The notes beneath the pieces are model-generated. The model did no database searches, was not told where the DNA came from, and worked only from the letters and a program-made list of their open reading frames with translations. A DNA stretch of 64,000 bases from Fennellomyces sp. T-0311 (lineage: Eukaryota; Mucoromycota; Mucoromycetes; Mucorales; Lichtheimiaceae), in NCBI GenBank assembly GCA_025266875.1, contig JALLLT010000001.1, positions 62,001-126,000 on the forward strand, in the 5' to 3' direction. This document shows, one piece after another, positions 23,310 through 36,100 of the stretch. Made by a program: the position numbers and the translations under genes. Positions within the stretch are counted from its first letter, which is position 1; every line of letters begins with the position of its first letter.

Positions 23310-25255
23310 TCAAGCGGATGGCGTGAGCGATGTCGTGTGGTTGCTCATGACAACCGCCGTAGCTGGGATGGGGGGCGTGGTAACAGTTGCAGTGGTAGTT
23401 GGGTGATCTTCTTTTTGTATCTGTTGCTGCTGCAAGGGTGACTTTTTGCTTCGCTCACTACTATCACCGTCGTTCGATGATTTTCGATTCCGTTTTGATG
23501 AATCTACCGTGGCCTCTGATCCCTCTCGTTTAACAGTGAGTTCCGTAGGTGTTGATGGACGCTTTCTTGGCGAAGTATTGGGTTGTGATGGTGCCTGTCG
23601 TGTGGCATATAGATCCTGTTTTCGTACTGTTTCCATTTCAGGCACAGCTCTGGGTCGCCGGAGAGCTTGAACTCGTCGCTTTTCATCAACGATGCTTGGA
23701 TCAGGGCTTGCAATGCAATGTGATGGCGGAGGAGAGCGCATAAACGAAGGTGGCTCGACATGTGGTGGAGGAGATGTGGATGGGCCACGACTATTTTGGT
23801 ACTGGTACGGATTACTGATGTCCTGTGGGACAGGAGTGCCTGGTTGTTGACTGTAATCAATATGTTAAGGAAACGTTCGAATAGCACACCCCTTTTTGCT
23901 TGCTTTTCCCTTTCCCCCTTATTACCTGCTTGCTGATTTATGTCCTCCAGCCCGCAAATAATCAATGCGCTGTCGTACAAGCTTGTTCCCTGGCTCAAGT
24001 TCTGCTGCCCTCTGATATGCATCCAATGCATCCTGTACCTGGTTCGTACTTGTCTCATAAAGCATACCCAAATTATACCACACCTCATCGATATTTGGGT
24101 TCAACCGAACCGCGCGATTGTAAGCATCTAATGCATCGTGATACTATGACGAAAGATTGAGTAACTATTAAAAAAGTATGAAAAAAAATCTATCCATACC
24201 TGATTTATCTGGTAGTACAAGACCCCAATAGAACACCAAAACATCGGATTCCGAGCGTCCCGATAGACGGCCTGCTGATACGCTTCGTAGGCCTTGTGAT
24301 AATTTTGTTCGGAAATGTAACATCGACCAAGCAGGTACCACGACTGTGCATCGTTACTATCCGCCTTGAGCGACCGAGTCAAGTATTCAATGGCGTTTGC
24401 TTGACTTGAAAATGACGTGTTGGCCTCGTAAAACAGCCAGCCATACTGTTGTAACACTTTGGCGTCATCCGGTTTTTCGGCTAGAACGCGTTCATAAGCC
24501 TCCTTTGCTCGCTCAAACTCTCGTTGCTGTTCGTATACATGGCCAGTCTGGTACCAGATATCAACTTCGGTTAAAGGACGAGGTGGGCTGTTGAGTATAT
24601 AGCGAAAGCATTGAAGGCTTAGATCGTATTTTTGTTGTTGCTTGTAAATGATGCCAAGTCGAAAATAAATCTCGTTTGCCTTTTCAAACGAAGAGTCCAT
24701 TTTAATGACTGCCGAAAAGGCTTCTTCAGCGTGCTCCAAGGATCCATAACGGTCGTACAAGATGCCAATTCCGTACCAAAGTTTAGGATCCTAAGGGGGG
24801 ATGTCAATATATACTACTACAACGCCACCGGAAAGACACACATACCCTGGGGTTATCCAAGTACTTTAAGGCTTGTTGATACGCATGGTAAGCGTCTTGC
24901 AGATCTTCCATCATCAAGTGGCAGTGACCAAGTGCGCTCCACATTTCTCCGTTTGTGTCCTGAATTGTCAAGACTCGTTTAAAATATTTGACAGCCCTTT
25001 CCATTTGCTCCTGATTACGATAAAGTGTCGCAATACGGGACAACGCACCAATAGAGCTTGTGTTGTGCTTGAGCGCTGACTTGTAAAAAGCCATGGCACG
25101 ATTGTGGTCCGTCATCATTTCAGCCAGGTTTCCTGTTGTGTGTACATGATCAAAAATGTTTGAAACTTTACCCAACGAATTACTAAAGTACCTAATGTAA
25201 TCCATGTCTGCTCATTGATGGCAGCTAGACGATCAGCTACAGACATCTGTGACAT
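23310..25255 (-). CDS. SSN6: General transcriptional corepressor Ssn6/Cyc8-like TPR protein, 5 exons
   Basis: TPR adaptor that with Tup1 represses gene sets by linking DNA-bound repressors to chromatin. Exons 25255-25192, 25132-24846, 24790-24200, 24143-23926 and 23850-23310 give 566 aa. The start MSQMSVADRLAAINEQTW fits the family. About ten consecutive TPR units fill residues 20-385 (for example NLAEMMTDHNRAMAFYKSAL, MWSALGHCHLMMEDLQDAYH, SWYLLGRCYISEQNYHKAYE, VWYNLGMLYE). The C-terminal 180 residues are low-complexity, rich in Pro, Ser, Thr and Gln. Yeast Cyc8 is much longer because of polyglutamine tracts, while the TPR core here is intact. The region upstream of the start is purine-rich (25310-25400). 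An AG just before the first ATG could also be a splice acceptor of a 5'-UTR intron. Confidence 0.9.
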
Positions 25256-25584
25256 CTGTACAGATATTTACATATTAACACAACCAATGGGGAATAAAGT
25301 GGAAAGTTAAAAAAAAAGATAAACTACCTTGCGATGCAGAAAAGAGAAGTGGAAGGAAAAAAAAAGAAAAAAAGAAACGGAGAAGAAAAAAAAAGGTGTG
25401 ATGTCGTAGACTTTGTGTTTACATCAAGGCACAATGATTCTCGGCTTGTTCTTTTCTGACCTGCCGAAGTTATCGCTCTTTTCTATTTCTGGTAAAGAGT
25501 GACATTTTACTTCATTGCTGAAACATCCCTTCTTTATCGATATTATATTACACGGTACAAATGCTAACTATCTACAAAAATGTG

Positions 25585-28500
25585 CTAAGCACCCGTTGAT
25601 TTGGCCCGTCTGTGTCGCTGACCTTCGCCCGCCAGCGCCACATCTACATTGTCAGAATCTAAAAGAGACAATTCGTGATGCGGCAGCTTTCCGTGATACC
25701 CGATGCGCCAAGCAGTAGTCGATCCGTGTAACGAGCTGTCGGTTGTCGTTTCAGTTGGATGCAGCGAAGGCAGATAATAACTGCCTTCCGACTGATTATA
25801 TCGATGCGATGAAGACCGCGTCGAATGGGTATCTGAGGGAAACGGTCGCGGTTCCCAGGCGCTGTCATCTCGTTGTATGCTTTCAGATGAGATTGTTGTT
25901 GCCGGCATCCATACACCAGGTGAAGTGTCCAATAAGTGATTGTTGTTATTAATATTATTGCTGCTGTTGCTGGATACTCCTGCATCATGAAAGGCTGTGC
26001 TTTGCGGCGTTTTTCTTATCGTTATCGCAGTATCGCCATCTTGTTGTCGATGAGGGCCACCATCGCCGCCGTTACCACTAGTTGCTATGATATCAAGACG
26101 GTAGTTGCTGCTATTGGCAATCGATGGCGGTCGCGAGTCTTTGTCTTTGGAAGCTGCAAGCCGATTACGACGATGGCGTGTCACAATGAACCACACCAAC
26201 CATCCCAGAAGACCTAGGACAATTAGACTGCCAAACAGAAAAACAGGAATGGCTATTTGTTTGTTCTGAGCCACCCACGCCTTGAGTGTATTTACTGTTA
26301 TTAAACAGGCCCCCCCCAAAATCCCTTAGTGATCAGTTAAAATAAAAGAAACGTTGTGTTATGAACTTACATGCCCCAGTGCTAACACACGCCCCTTTTT
26401 CGCAAAGACTGGCTAAGCCGCATTCTGTGCCATCTAGAAACACGCCACTGAGCACGAGACAGTTGCCGGGGTCCATCGGATCCGCGCAACTAATTTGACA
26501 CGAATCCTTCTGAAACGAGCACTCTTCAGTGACGCCAAGTCGCATCCCACGAGCAATACATTGTTCATCACGAGATGTACAAACACCTGAAGCACACTTC
26601 ATCGTATTGTTTGCGCAAAGAGACCCGTTCTCCTGATATTCATCTGCAGGACAGGACGTGGATTCCCCTGTACAGTATTCCGGAATATCACACTCCGATA
26701 CGGCAGGGCGGCACATGGCTGTCGATGGAGCCACTGTGCAGTTGAGACAGCACTGTTGGCTATAGTCACTAAATATGCGTGTGTAACCATAAATACTGAT
26801 GTATATATTAACACACACCAAATAAAACCTTACTCGCACACCGCGCCAGCTTTTAGTTTGCATGTGCTTGCATGACAGCATGCACTATCCGTTAATCCCG
26901 AATCGCATTCTTCGCCAGGCTCCAAAATCCCATTACCACACATAGTAAACGACGTAGTATCACGTAAATCTGGCGCTAAACATACACATAAAAAAGCGTG
27001 TGAACAATACTAAACAAACAAATAAATAGAAAGCGGATGATACATTACACTGCAGACAGTATCCAATATTTGGGAAGGACCCGCATATATCGGATATAGA
27101 GCACGGGCTAAAGTCTTCAGTAGTAACATTGCTTGTCGGATTCATCAGATATGTGTCACCCGCGCTGCATTTTGTGTCGCTCAAGGGACAACAACTGCAT
27201 CCAGAAAGAGAACATGGACATGTCTGTGCGGTACAGTCATGGATGGCTCCTAAACTAAACCATAAGATACCCCCTTTCATTTTCATTTCCACATTGTAAC
27301 CAACATACCAAATCCATGTCCAATCTCATGTGCGACGACCTTCCATTCGTCTCTTGTGATAGATGACACACCGGTACCTGATACCCATTCCGATGCTCCG
27401 TTTTCTATCAAACTAAGATATAAGTGACACTTTTTCATTACTGATGCTCTTTTGTAACTCTTTTAATACCTTCAATCTGCTGTGACACTTGTGATTCACA
27501 GAGTTGACTTAGCCACGCTATACCCACTTTGACACCTGTACTATAATCATCGGAAGTGACCTAAATAAGTCAAGTGCAATAAAATAAAAGTGTTGTTCCT
27601 GATACTTACGAACATTTGGTCATCAGGTGCCACAGCGCTGCTCCATCATCTCCTCTTTTCCCTCGCCATAAACTAAAATCCGATAGGCGATCGTTGATGG
27701 TATAAAAATGCGAACACTCTTGGTTCCAATTTTGTTGTGATTTGGGATGTCGCGGACAATCAGGCAAGGACATTTGGATATAAATGAGACCGAGAGAGAT
27801 ATTGAAGGTACGTTCGTATACAGCGGAAGCAACGTTCCAATCGTTGATGATCTGAAGACGAGCGAATCGAATGCTTCCATAAGATTGTACATATGTGCAA
27901 TCAGCCACTGCACCCATATAAGCAATCTTCCGCGTGCTTGGACAGCCGTTCAAAGGGTTGAACCGTTTCATCAAAGGATGATTTTGTGTTGATGAAGAGT
28001 TACGTATGCCGGTTAACTTTTGATTAAACTGCATTTCCTCCATTGCACACATGAAATCGTCGTCTGACCGAGTCACCAAGTCGCTTTTCTGTTGTTCTAT
28101 ATCCGAGTCGCGATAAATCACCATGGGGGCGTCAGATGATGGCAACGGATCGTCATGGCGTTTACTGAGATGAAAGTTATTGGTGGTTTTGATGTGATAA
28201 ATATCGGATGAAAGCATGAATGCACCTTCAAATAAAGGATGTGGGTATGAGTGCCTAATAGTAGTTGCATTAGTAAAAATTTGGAGTTACTATAGTAACA
28301 AGTCTTACTCGTTGTCGTCTCGAACGGCGATTCTTGCCCATCCACTTGAACCGTTGTCGGCCTCAGCTTCTCCTTTGAATATCCGATAATCATGTGGATG
28401 GAGTGGCTCAACAACATCGTCTTCGTTTCTTCCGCCAAATATTCGAGTTGTTGCGTCAGGGTGAAATATGTGGTGATTAGGTATTAAATGTAAAGTGATG

Positions 28501-28748
28501 CGTGTATCAAATGCGGTAAAACGTATAGAAAAAGAGTCGCTATGCGTTAACGGTTTTGTAATGATGGATATTTCGGGATCGACAATAGTTTCGACTCGAG
28601 ATATCCGTTCCGTAGGCACCGAATGACCTAACATTAACAACATTTAACAATTATTGCAACCAAACCCGAGTTAATGGTAAAACATACTGCTGATTTGCCG
28701 GATTCCTGAAAGGAATAACAGAATCATCAGAAATCGCGGGAGGATCAT
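25585..28748 (-). CDS. ADAM-type transmembrane metalloprotease (reprolysin + disintegrin), 9 exons
   Basis: Zinc protease of the adamalysin family, expected at the plasma membrane or secretory pathway. Exons 28748-28688, 28627-28309, 28254-27610, 27540-27470, 27404-27309, 27249-27049, 26975-26834, 26768-26371 and 26294-25585 give 880 aa. The order is: signal peptide ([15 protein letters not shown]), prodomain, then the protease domain with [20 protein letters not shown]. The catalytic site [13 protein letters not shown] (about residue 393) is split by an intron, and the Met-turn lies in YLMNP. A disintegrin domain ([23 protein letters not shown]) and a Cys-rich region follow. One membrane helix lies near 655-680 ([20 protein letters not shown]), followed by a roughly 200-residue Ser/Asn-rich cytoplasmic tail. 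All catalytic residues are present, so it should be active. Three splice acceptors were chosen on family consensus over nearer alternatives. Confidence 0.9.
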
Positions 28749-31652
28749 TGTGACGATTCTACAATCGAGTAGGAGGTTGTGGAGAGACGGGGAAGAATGC
28801 CAGCAGATCCGCCTTTCAACCTAATGATTCTTAGTAGTAAGACGATCGGCTGTCCATAAAAGTAGGGAAGATGTCCCACAAGGCGAATCCCAAATTAGGT
28901 GCCTGGTACACAAAAATTCAGTTCAGGCACTCTTGGCGCACTTTTTGTATAGCCCCCTATAAGTGGATTGCTATGTACACTACATGTAGCTCCCCTTTCC
29001 CTTTATCGTTCTTACCTTGAGACAAACAGGATTGTTGCTTGTATTTGGTTTTTCCCGTCACTCATTTTTGGTGCCTTTTCTTTCGCTCTCTTTAGTTCGT
29101 TGTTGGTGTCACCTGACGCGCACTATTGTAATTTTCACTGTTTTGATTGGGTAGGTGTGATTTGCTTCACTAACTGTTCAACAGATCATATCGAGCAGCT
29201 CTTTCTCATTTCCAAGATATGAAACATATAGTGGGTTTTAGTTCCAACTGAGTAACTGGGATCATGCATATAGACTTTTTTATCTCGGTATTTTACTTTC
29301 TATATTCCCGATCCATCACACAGTTTTAAATTGTTTTTACTGCAGTAGGCATATTTTGTGCTTATTAGGCCCGATGTCTGTGTGACCCCGCCACCAACAA
29401 TGTCAAGGTTATCGTCATTTGCTTTGTCCCACCAGCTGGGCCAAGAAGAGCCAAAAATATCGTCGCAAATTTAGTCTTTTGTTTTGATTACTGCATGATA
29501 CGATATGGAGTTCATTGGAATCAAGTACTCTTCATTGTTCATTTGGGCATAATATAAGTATGTCTACTAATAACAATTAGCTCATTGGGCAGTGACATAG
29601 GAACTACGAGCACATTCTAAATACTATACCCCTTTTATTGATCTAAAATCCATTATATATTGCTTTCCTGCGTCACTACGTACATGTTATTTTCTGTGAG
29701 CTTCAAGCGTTATTGTTTCTCAAATATCAGATGATGATAGTGCTGGTTTGTGTTGCTTTGCATATAGTTTTTAACGTGCTTTCATTCTACTACGAATCCA
29801 CCACTGCTTTGTCGTCGACATTTGCGATGTAATATAGATTCTGCATGGTGTCATACGTAGCGAGCGATATACATAAGTTTCTTTCGTCAGACCCCATCTC
29901 ACCAGCATTTTCCACATAAGTGAATAAAGTGCTTTTTGTAGGCAGTTATAGAAAATCCGACTTTAAGGAGCGGCTAATTGGCAATGGTTACCAGACCGCT
30001 ATATATTTCTATTTCAGACAGAAATAGCGAGGGTCCAGTAATATACATTTAAAGTTATAAGGGATGATAAAGGTAAATGCACCATTTGGATACCTTGATA
30101 TAAAGTTATGAAAATCGTAAAACTTCATCTGGGATCCATCGGTACAGTTATTAGGAGCTTAGTCCAACAGATGTCCGACTTTACAAGTGCCACAGGTCAC
30201 ATTTATTGAAGATCATTGGAGTTCCTCTTGAACCACAGTTGTTTAAAGTCAATGTGCGCAATGCTTGCATTTGAAGGAGATACAGTTCTCCGATGACCAA
30301 AAGAAAAGAACGCACCACGAAAGCAGGCTTAATGCCACCCATGACGGGTGATCAAAAGATTGAGCCGCACGTATTAGTAAGTATGCCTAGATTACGGCTC
30401 CAAAATTTTGAAGCTACGTAAGCAGCATTATAGTGCTCTGAACGTTGGCATTGTGATACATGTATATGATCGAATAAGTGGCCCATCGGCATTTTTTGTG
30501 TCCCCTAATGCCATGTAGTCCATGTCTGCTATCAGATGCAAGTTTACAATGACAATTTCATTGTCTTTAAGGTTGAATTGGCGCAGCATGCATAAAACGG
30601 TTCATCGCAATATCCCCTTTGTGCTCCCCATAAAAATCATCCAAGCATAATGCATTTCTATAGCTTGTGCCGACTTTTCTGGGATATTACTTGCTGAAGA
30701 TTATGCAGCCCATATTCATGTACGCTCGGCAGTCTCTCCTTGCTTGTGCGTGCGAATGGCGTTCTTTCCAGTGAAATGCTGGTGAAACTTTAACAGTGCC
30801 ACGCGTTAAAGAAAGCCCTTAATTTCTTTTTCCCATCCGTTCTCATCACTATTATGTATTAGTTATAGACAATGTCACAAGATACATGCTTATATGTCCA
30901 TAACTGTTTTACTTTATCTAAAATCGATTTAAATGGTTAGCGCTGTGTTAACATACTCGTAAGATATATAAAGATGGCGCGTAGCTTAACAACACTTTGT
31001 TACAAATGCGCATCACATTACATAACTCCATCCCAGTAATGTTCGCCTGTCTGGACATATATGAGCAAACTAACTATTTATGGTGGAAATAGCGCATTGA
31101 AAGCGATTTGGGAAGGCGGTCTCTTCCAAATTAGCATGGTATCTGACGGAGACTAAGCAAGTAAAGACTATTGTGAAAGCTAAAACGCCAATATGTACCA
31201 TATCGAGATTGGTGAACCTAAAAAATAAACCGAATCGGACGGGCATCCATGCGTCGAAAGAATGCTCAGAATTGGGTGGAAGCAGAAATCGTATGCTCGA
31301 CAGAGAAATAGCACCGTCTTTTCTCTTTTTTATACTGGATCGCTGATGAGTGCTGTATAAAATGATAAGATAGATAAGAACGCTTGTTTAGTTTCAAAAG
31401 TAAATTATATGCACGCTTGAGATCGAAGGTGACGCTAGGAATGGTATGACCCTGTCCTTCGTTCTCTTGTGATTATATGCTCGCCTGACACAAGAGCGCT
31501 GTCCAATAGCGCGAACAAGCGTGGATATCAAGCATATTGTTATAGCAACATAACGATTGTAAAGTATTTGTATTTAAAGAGAACTACTCTAGTCCAAAAA
31601 CTCTGACGCATGATTTCGTGTCCATGCGAATAATATGTGCAAGATGCGAGAG
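28749..31652. other. AT-rich intergenic stretch, no gene seen
   Basis: About 2.9 kb with no supported coding region on either strand. Open frames are short and without motifs. One small perfect hairpin (CTATTTC-5 nt-GAAATAG) near 30010-30030 is within chance expectation. Confidence 0.5.
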
Positions 31653-32193
31653 TTAAGGCTTATCCTCGTCAAGATTATCCTGATTTCGATGGCGTGGCTG
31701 AATGTGATCGTGAAAAATGGAATCGACAATGGACCTTCGGCGCAACTGGTCTTCCATGAATTTCAAGTCCGGCCGTGCCATATCATCTGCAGACTTTGCA
31801 TCTCAAAGCATAAGCAACTCGACTTTTTCTCACTCGCCTATACCAACCATGTGAGCAAACTGAGCTGGCGTAATGCTACCGGAGAGGACATGTTGTCGTA
31901 AGGGGTCGTTTTGTTTAAGGTTGAAAAGGTGGGAGCGCAAGGACTCCTTATAGTCTTTGTTCACTTGTGCATTCTGCGACTGGAAAATCTCATTTTCGAT
32001 GGCCTCTGCAACTGAAAGACAAGGAAAATTAAAGTTATCCGGTATTGCATCAAAAAGCAAAGGGATACCTGAGGAATTGCCAAGAGTTTGCTGCAGCAAC
32101 TCAGTACCTACACATAGCTGACAGTTTTAGAGCTTCTAGAAATGAGTCATGCACGATGCCGTGCATACTACCTTTTCGTCGGACTGGATCCAT
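31653..32193 (-). CDS. Stand-alone TFIIS central-domain protein, 4 exons
   Basis: Exons 32193-32172, 32107-32069, 32011-31848 and 31793-31653 give 121 aa. Almost the whole protein is the TFIIS central (domain II) helix bundle: MDPVRRKGTELLQQTL, AEAIENEIF, YKESLRSHLFNLKQND, LRQHVLSGSITPAQFAHM and SADDMARPDLK match the family order. In TFIIS and Bye1/Dido-type proteins this domain contacts RNA polymerase II. Neither the N-terminal LW domain nor the C-terminal zinc ribbon with its DE catalytic pair is present, so it should not stimulate transcript cleavage. The third donor (ATG/gttggt) is non-optimal. Using the next GT with an earlier acceptor would insert a few residues. Whether it is a real minimal gene or a fragment is open, but the intact frame over four exons favours a gene. 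Confidence 0.72.
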
Positions 32194-32656
32194 ATTCTAG
32201 CTAGTTGGAAGAAAGGTGACAGAGCAGGGACCCCAAAACGAGTAATAATCGCATGAATAACGGGGGTGTTTTTGAGGTAACCTTGGTGATTCAGCTCCAA
32301 GGGAAATGGGGATAACGTCGGAAAAAGGCAATTTTATTTTGGCTGATTGGTTCGACCAACTCCTTTTCTGCGTAAAGTAACCTAAATGTATGCTCCATCA
32401 CCGCCATCGTCCAGCCAGCCCTCGCCCTCCGCCATCCCGCCTCGCCCCGCGGAACAGATCCCTAGTGACATTGGTAATGCGATCTGAAATCAAATGCATG
32501 TAACTGACGATGATTTGTTAATGAAAGCCGACACGTACAAGCGTCAAAAGGACGGGCAGTTGCTATGGTTCGCAGCGCCACCGACTCATGTGACGCCCCT
32601 GTCACAGCCAGCACATTCGGTCGCTTATCTCAATTGGAAAAATAAAACCTCCAGCA
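32194..32656. promoter_or_regulatory. Divergent promoter region
   Basis: About 460 bases between two divergently transcribed small genes, therefore likely to hold both promoters. It contains a G+C-rich, CCGCC/CCTCGCC-rich block at about 32400-32460 unlike the AT-rich flanks. No specific factor site is claimed. Confidence 0.4.
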
Positions 32657-33002
32657 ATGCCTCCCAATAAATGCAAGGTTTCTTCTCTCTTTTTTCCCTC
32701 TTTTCATCTTTCTTTTCCAGTTGCTCTCAGACATGCTCTCACGCTCTGTCATCTCGCGCATTGCCGTCCGCCCAATCGTGCTGCGAAGGCCCTACCATGC
32801 TACTCCCTCCGTCCCACAGCCGGGAGAAAAGGCTTCAAAAGAGTTGCCCGATAATGACATCCACGCATTGTATAACAAGGATAATGTCTCCATGCTGGAG
32901 GTGGACCACCACGATACCACATACCGCTCGCTGTCCGACGGATCCAATGCCGAGGCCGGTGACTCCTTTAGCCCCACGTTCAACACCGTCTTTGACGAGT
33001 AA
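32657..33002 (+). CDS. Small protein with mitochondrial presequence, unknown function
   Basis: The main frame from ATG 32733 gives 89 aa. The N-terminus MLSRSVISRIAVRPIVLRR is rich in Arg and Ser, lacks acidic residues and forms an amphipathic helix, so it is a good mitochondrial targeting sequence with a likely cut near RPYHA. The mature part is acidic and polar (NKDNVSMLEVDHHDTTYR) without a known motif. A short upstream exon (32657-32677, MPPNKCK) followed by GTTTCT...TTTTCCAG joins in frame, so either the intron lies in the 5' UTR or the protein starts 11 residues earlier. The gene converges on the lipin gene with 195 bases between stops. Confidence 0.6.
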
Positions 33003-33197
33003 ATAGTCGCTTTTTTTTCTTCCTCGCTCATTTTGTATATATTTTTTTCGTTTTATTAAATTTCCACAAGCCAACGTGGGAGAACCATGCAAAATCTACT
33101 CGATTTGGCCGCTTTGTGCTAAAGATAATAGTACACATGATTTTATTAGAATGCCTTGATATGTTGGGAGGGAGAGTGTGTGCGTGTTTAGGGTATG

Positions 33198-36100
33198 TTA
33201 GATGAATGGAATGCTGTCCAAGTCCAGCTCCTCCTCTTCGTCGTCCATGTCAAATGTCTGCTCCTCCTTGCTGGTCACCCTTGACAACGTCGACGGATGG
33301 TGCAAAAGCTCCTCGGAGAGTGATGACTTGCGCGGGCTGAACGTGCGAGACAAGACTCCTCCAAACCCGCTCATTTTGTTTATAAGGCTGGATGAGGAGG
33401 ACGCAGAAGAGGGTGCAGGAGACGCCGAAGGCGATGTTGCTAGGAGATCGTCCGCCGAATGATGTGGCATCACCGAAACGCCTGGCTTTTGGTCCGTTGT
33501 TACCTCGTGCGTTGGTGATGCCGAACGTGCGCTTTCCGTGGGACTCGTACGCCCACTGCGTGGCGTCACAAGCGATGGTGTGGATGTTGAATAATGTCGC
33601 GCGCCCAAGGTCGTTTCGCTAGCGTTTGTAGTGGTACTAGACGACCGTGAAGTGAAGCTGCGAAGAATGCCGCGCTGCTGCCGTTGCTTCTGAGCTTCGG
33701 ATTCTACCACAACTGTGCTTGGTAACGACGATGTTGGGTCTGGTTTGATTGGAATAGGTTTTGGCGAGGTGGGTGTTGGAGCGATATTCTCCAACTCGGG
33801 AATGTCAATCTCTGGAAGGGGTTGCTTCCAATAGTTCCAGTCACTGAACTCTTCGCCGATGGCCTTGTTGATCGGTGGGAAGATTTGATCAACCAAGTCG
33901 TTCAAATGAATGTATGACGACAGAAATCCTAGCAGCAGTTCGAGTTTCACATCGCCGTTGGGGTCAATGGTAAAAATACGCGACGCGGGCACATCGACGC
34001 TGCGATAAGAAATAGCGTCTGTGATACGATTGCCAAAGCCGGCATAGAACGGGTTGTGGCCACTGAACAGCCGTTGAATATCTCTGAGACACGCCATCTT
34101 GAAGATTTCGGGCTTGCGCATAATAACTTCGCGGTGGAACGATGTAAACAATCGATCAGGCGACATGATCACCGGACCTGCAGGCAGCTGATGTTTGCCC
34201 TGTTCGACGCGCTTGAGATAGTCGCGCGTGTAATCCGCCTGCCCAATCGCACGACTCGTCAAATACAGAATATGATACCCATTGTTGGTGATATCCGTGT
34301 AAAGCTTTGCCACGCCCGTGTGCGTCCAGTCCTTGCCAATAAAATTAAACACGTGGCCCAAGGCATCCGACTTGGTGATTGTTCCGTCAATGTCGGATAT
34401 TACTATCTGTATGTCGTAGTCCCAATAGAAAATCTGCGCCATGCACGTTGCAGTTCCCTGATAAGCTGTGGTCACCGAAAAAGTAATTGTGTTCTCTCCT
34501 TTTTTCAGTCCAAGGTTCTTGAGCTGGTCCGACGTCAGCCGGAGCGTTTTTGCGTAGTTTTTGTGCGGTGCAAGCAGCGGGTTGTCGGTGTGCTCTTCGT
34601 CAGGATGGCTGTGATCGGGAGACCAACCCACTGATGTTGTGGTTGTCGTCGTCGTAAACCGTGTTGTCGTCTCATCGTCGTTCTTGCCCTCTTCGTTATC
34701 CATCGCGGGTCCAGTTACCGATGATCGACTCCACCATTGGCGCCAGCCTCGTCCAAACAAGTATGACTCGCGGCTGTCGGATTGCTTGTCTGGGGCTTGG
34801 TTTTGATTGTCTAGACCATCTTGACCCGCGTTTGCCAGGGGTTCGTGAAACAGAAACAGCGACGTGAAGAGCGGACCCGTGCGCCCTGCTGCATAGTAAC
34901 GCCCTTCATATCGGAATACCAACCGCCGATCATTCAGTAAATTTGGATTATGGACAAACGTGTCGTAGTTGATTTGATGCTCGTTGAACAACTTTGCATT
35001 TTCTGCCTCCTGTGTTCCGAACGTCGTCAATCCGCACAAACTCATTTCCACTCGATAAACTGCGCCATGTTCCAACAACAGCTTTTTGGGTCCCACAACA
35101 GAGTCATCCGTCGACTTTTTCCGTGAGGTGCCCCAACCCCATCCACTTGCAGACGCTTCATCCTTTTTCGATTCTCCTTCCTCCTCCTTCTTTTCCTCAC
35201 CGAGATCTGTCCTTTCAACGAGGTCTGCGATTTCATGGATGGGATCCGGTGAGCTGACCACCGGTGGCTCTTCGTTGTTGCTTGGCGTCGAGTTGCCATG
35301 GACAAGGTTCCCATGGTGATCCTCTCCCTTTTGATCCTGTGTTTTGTAACCAGCAATATCCAGCACAATCGATTCGTGTTCTGCATTCCGTTGCTGGTCG
35401 ACGTAACTTTCTGACAATTTGTCATGTTCATGCGCTGACGTATGCGTTACATCCAACCACGTGCTGTTGATATCACCATCGGCGGGGCGGACAATGAACG
35501 TTTCCCGCGCGATTGTCGTGCTGGTCACTGCCTCGTCCGGGATAACACGTTCTAGTAAAGTTGATCCATCGTCTAAAGGATATGTGTCGTGCTTTGGTGT
35601 TATATCGTTACTGTCGTCATGGTGATGTAATGTCAATTTATCGGCCATTTTCTCAAGCTCATGATGTTTCTGATAAGGGTCGCCCTTGGTAACCACCTTG
35701 TCCATTTGTTCTTCGATGATCATCTTTGGTGACTGGAGTTCTGCCGGTAATCGCAATTTGTTGATGTCCGTCTCGACGGTGTGTATCCGCTCCTCCTCAT
35801 CAAATTCATCTTTGTCTTTGGTGTCTGATTTCACTTCTAAATGTCTGACACTTAATAAAAAGAAGCCCCCCTTTCAATTCCTTAATACTTTACTTGCTGC
35901 CGCGGTCGCGTTGTTCGGTCGGTTTTTGGACTCGCCGATATCTAAATAGGGGGGTTCCTAGAAAAAGCAGTTAGAATCGATAGTGCTTTATCGTTAGCAA
36001 AGGAAACATACTTCTCCGGTCTTTGTCTCATCGACAGCCTCCATTAATGGTGATGTTTGAAATTCTTCTGGAACCTCGTGTTCCGTCTCAAAGACAAAGA

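Noticed and set aside
30005..30035. Perfect 7-base hairpin (CTATTTC/GAAATAG)
   Set aside because: Within chance expectation for AT-rich DNA, with no repeats or target duplications around it.
32345..32370. GGTTCGACC B-box-like sequence
   Set aside because: It forms only a 4-base hairpin. No tRNA cloverleaf fits around it.
33202..35949. Many plus-strand open frames opposite the lipin gene
   Set aside because: They are shadows of a long coding exon with strong codon bias. The minus strand carries all family motifs.
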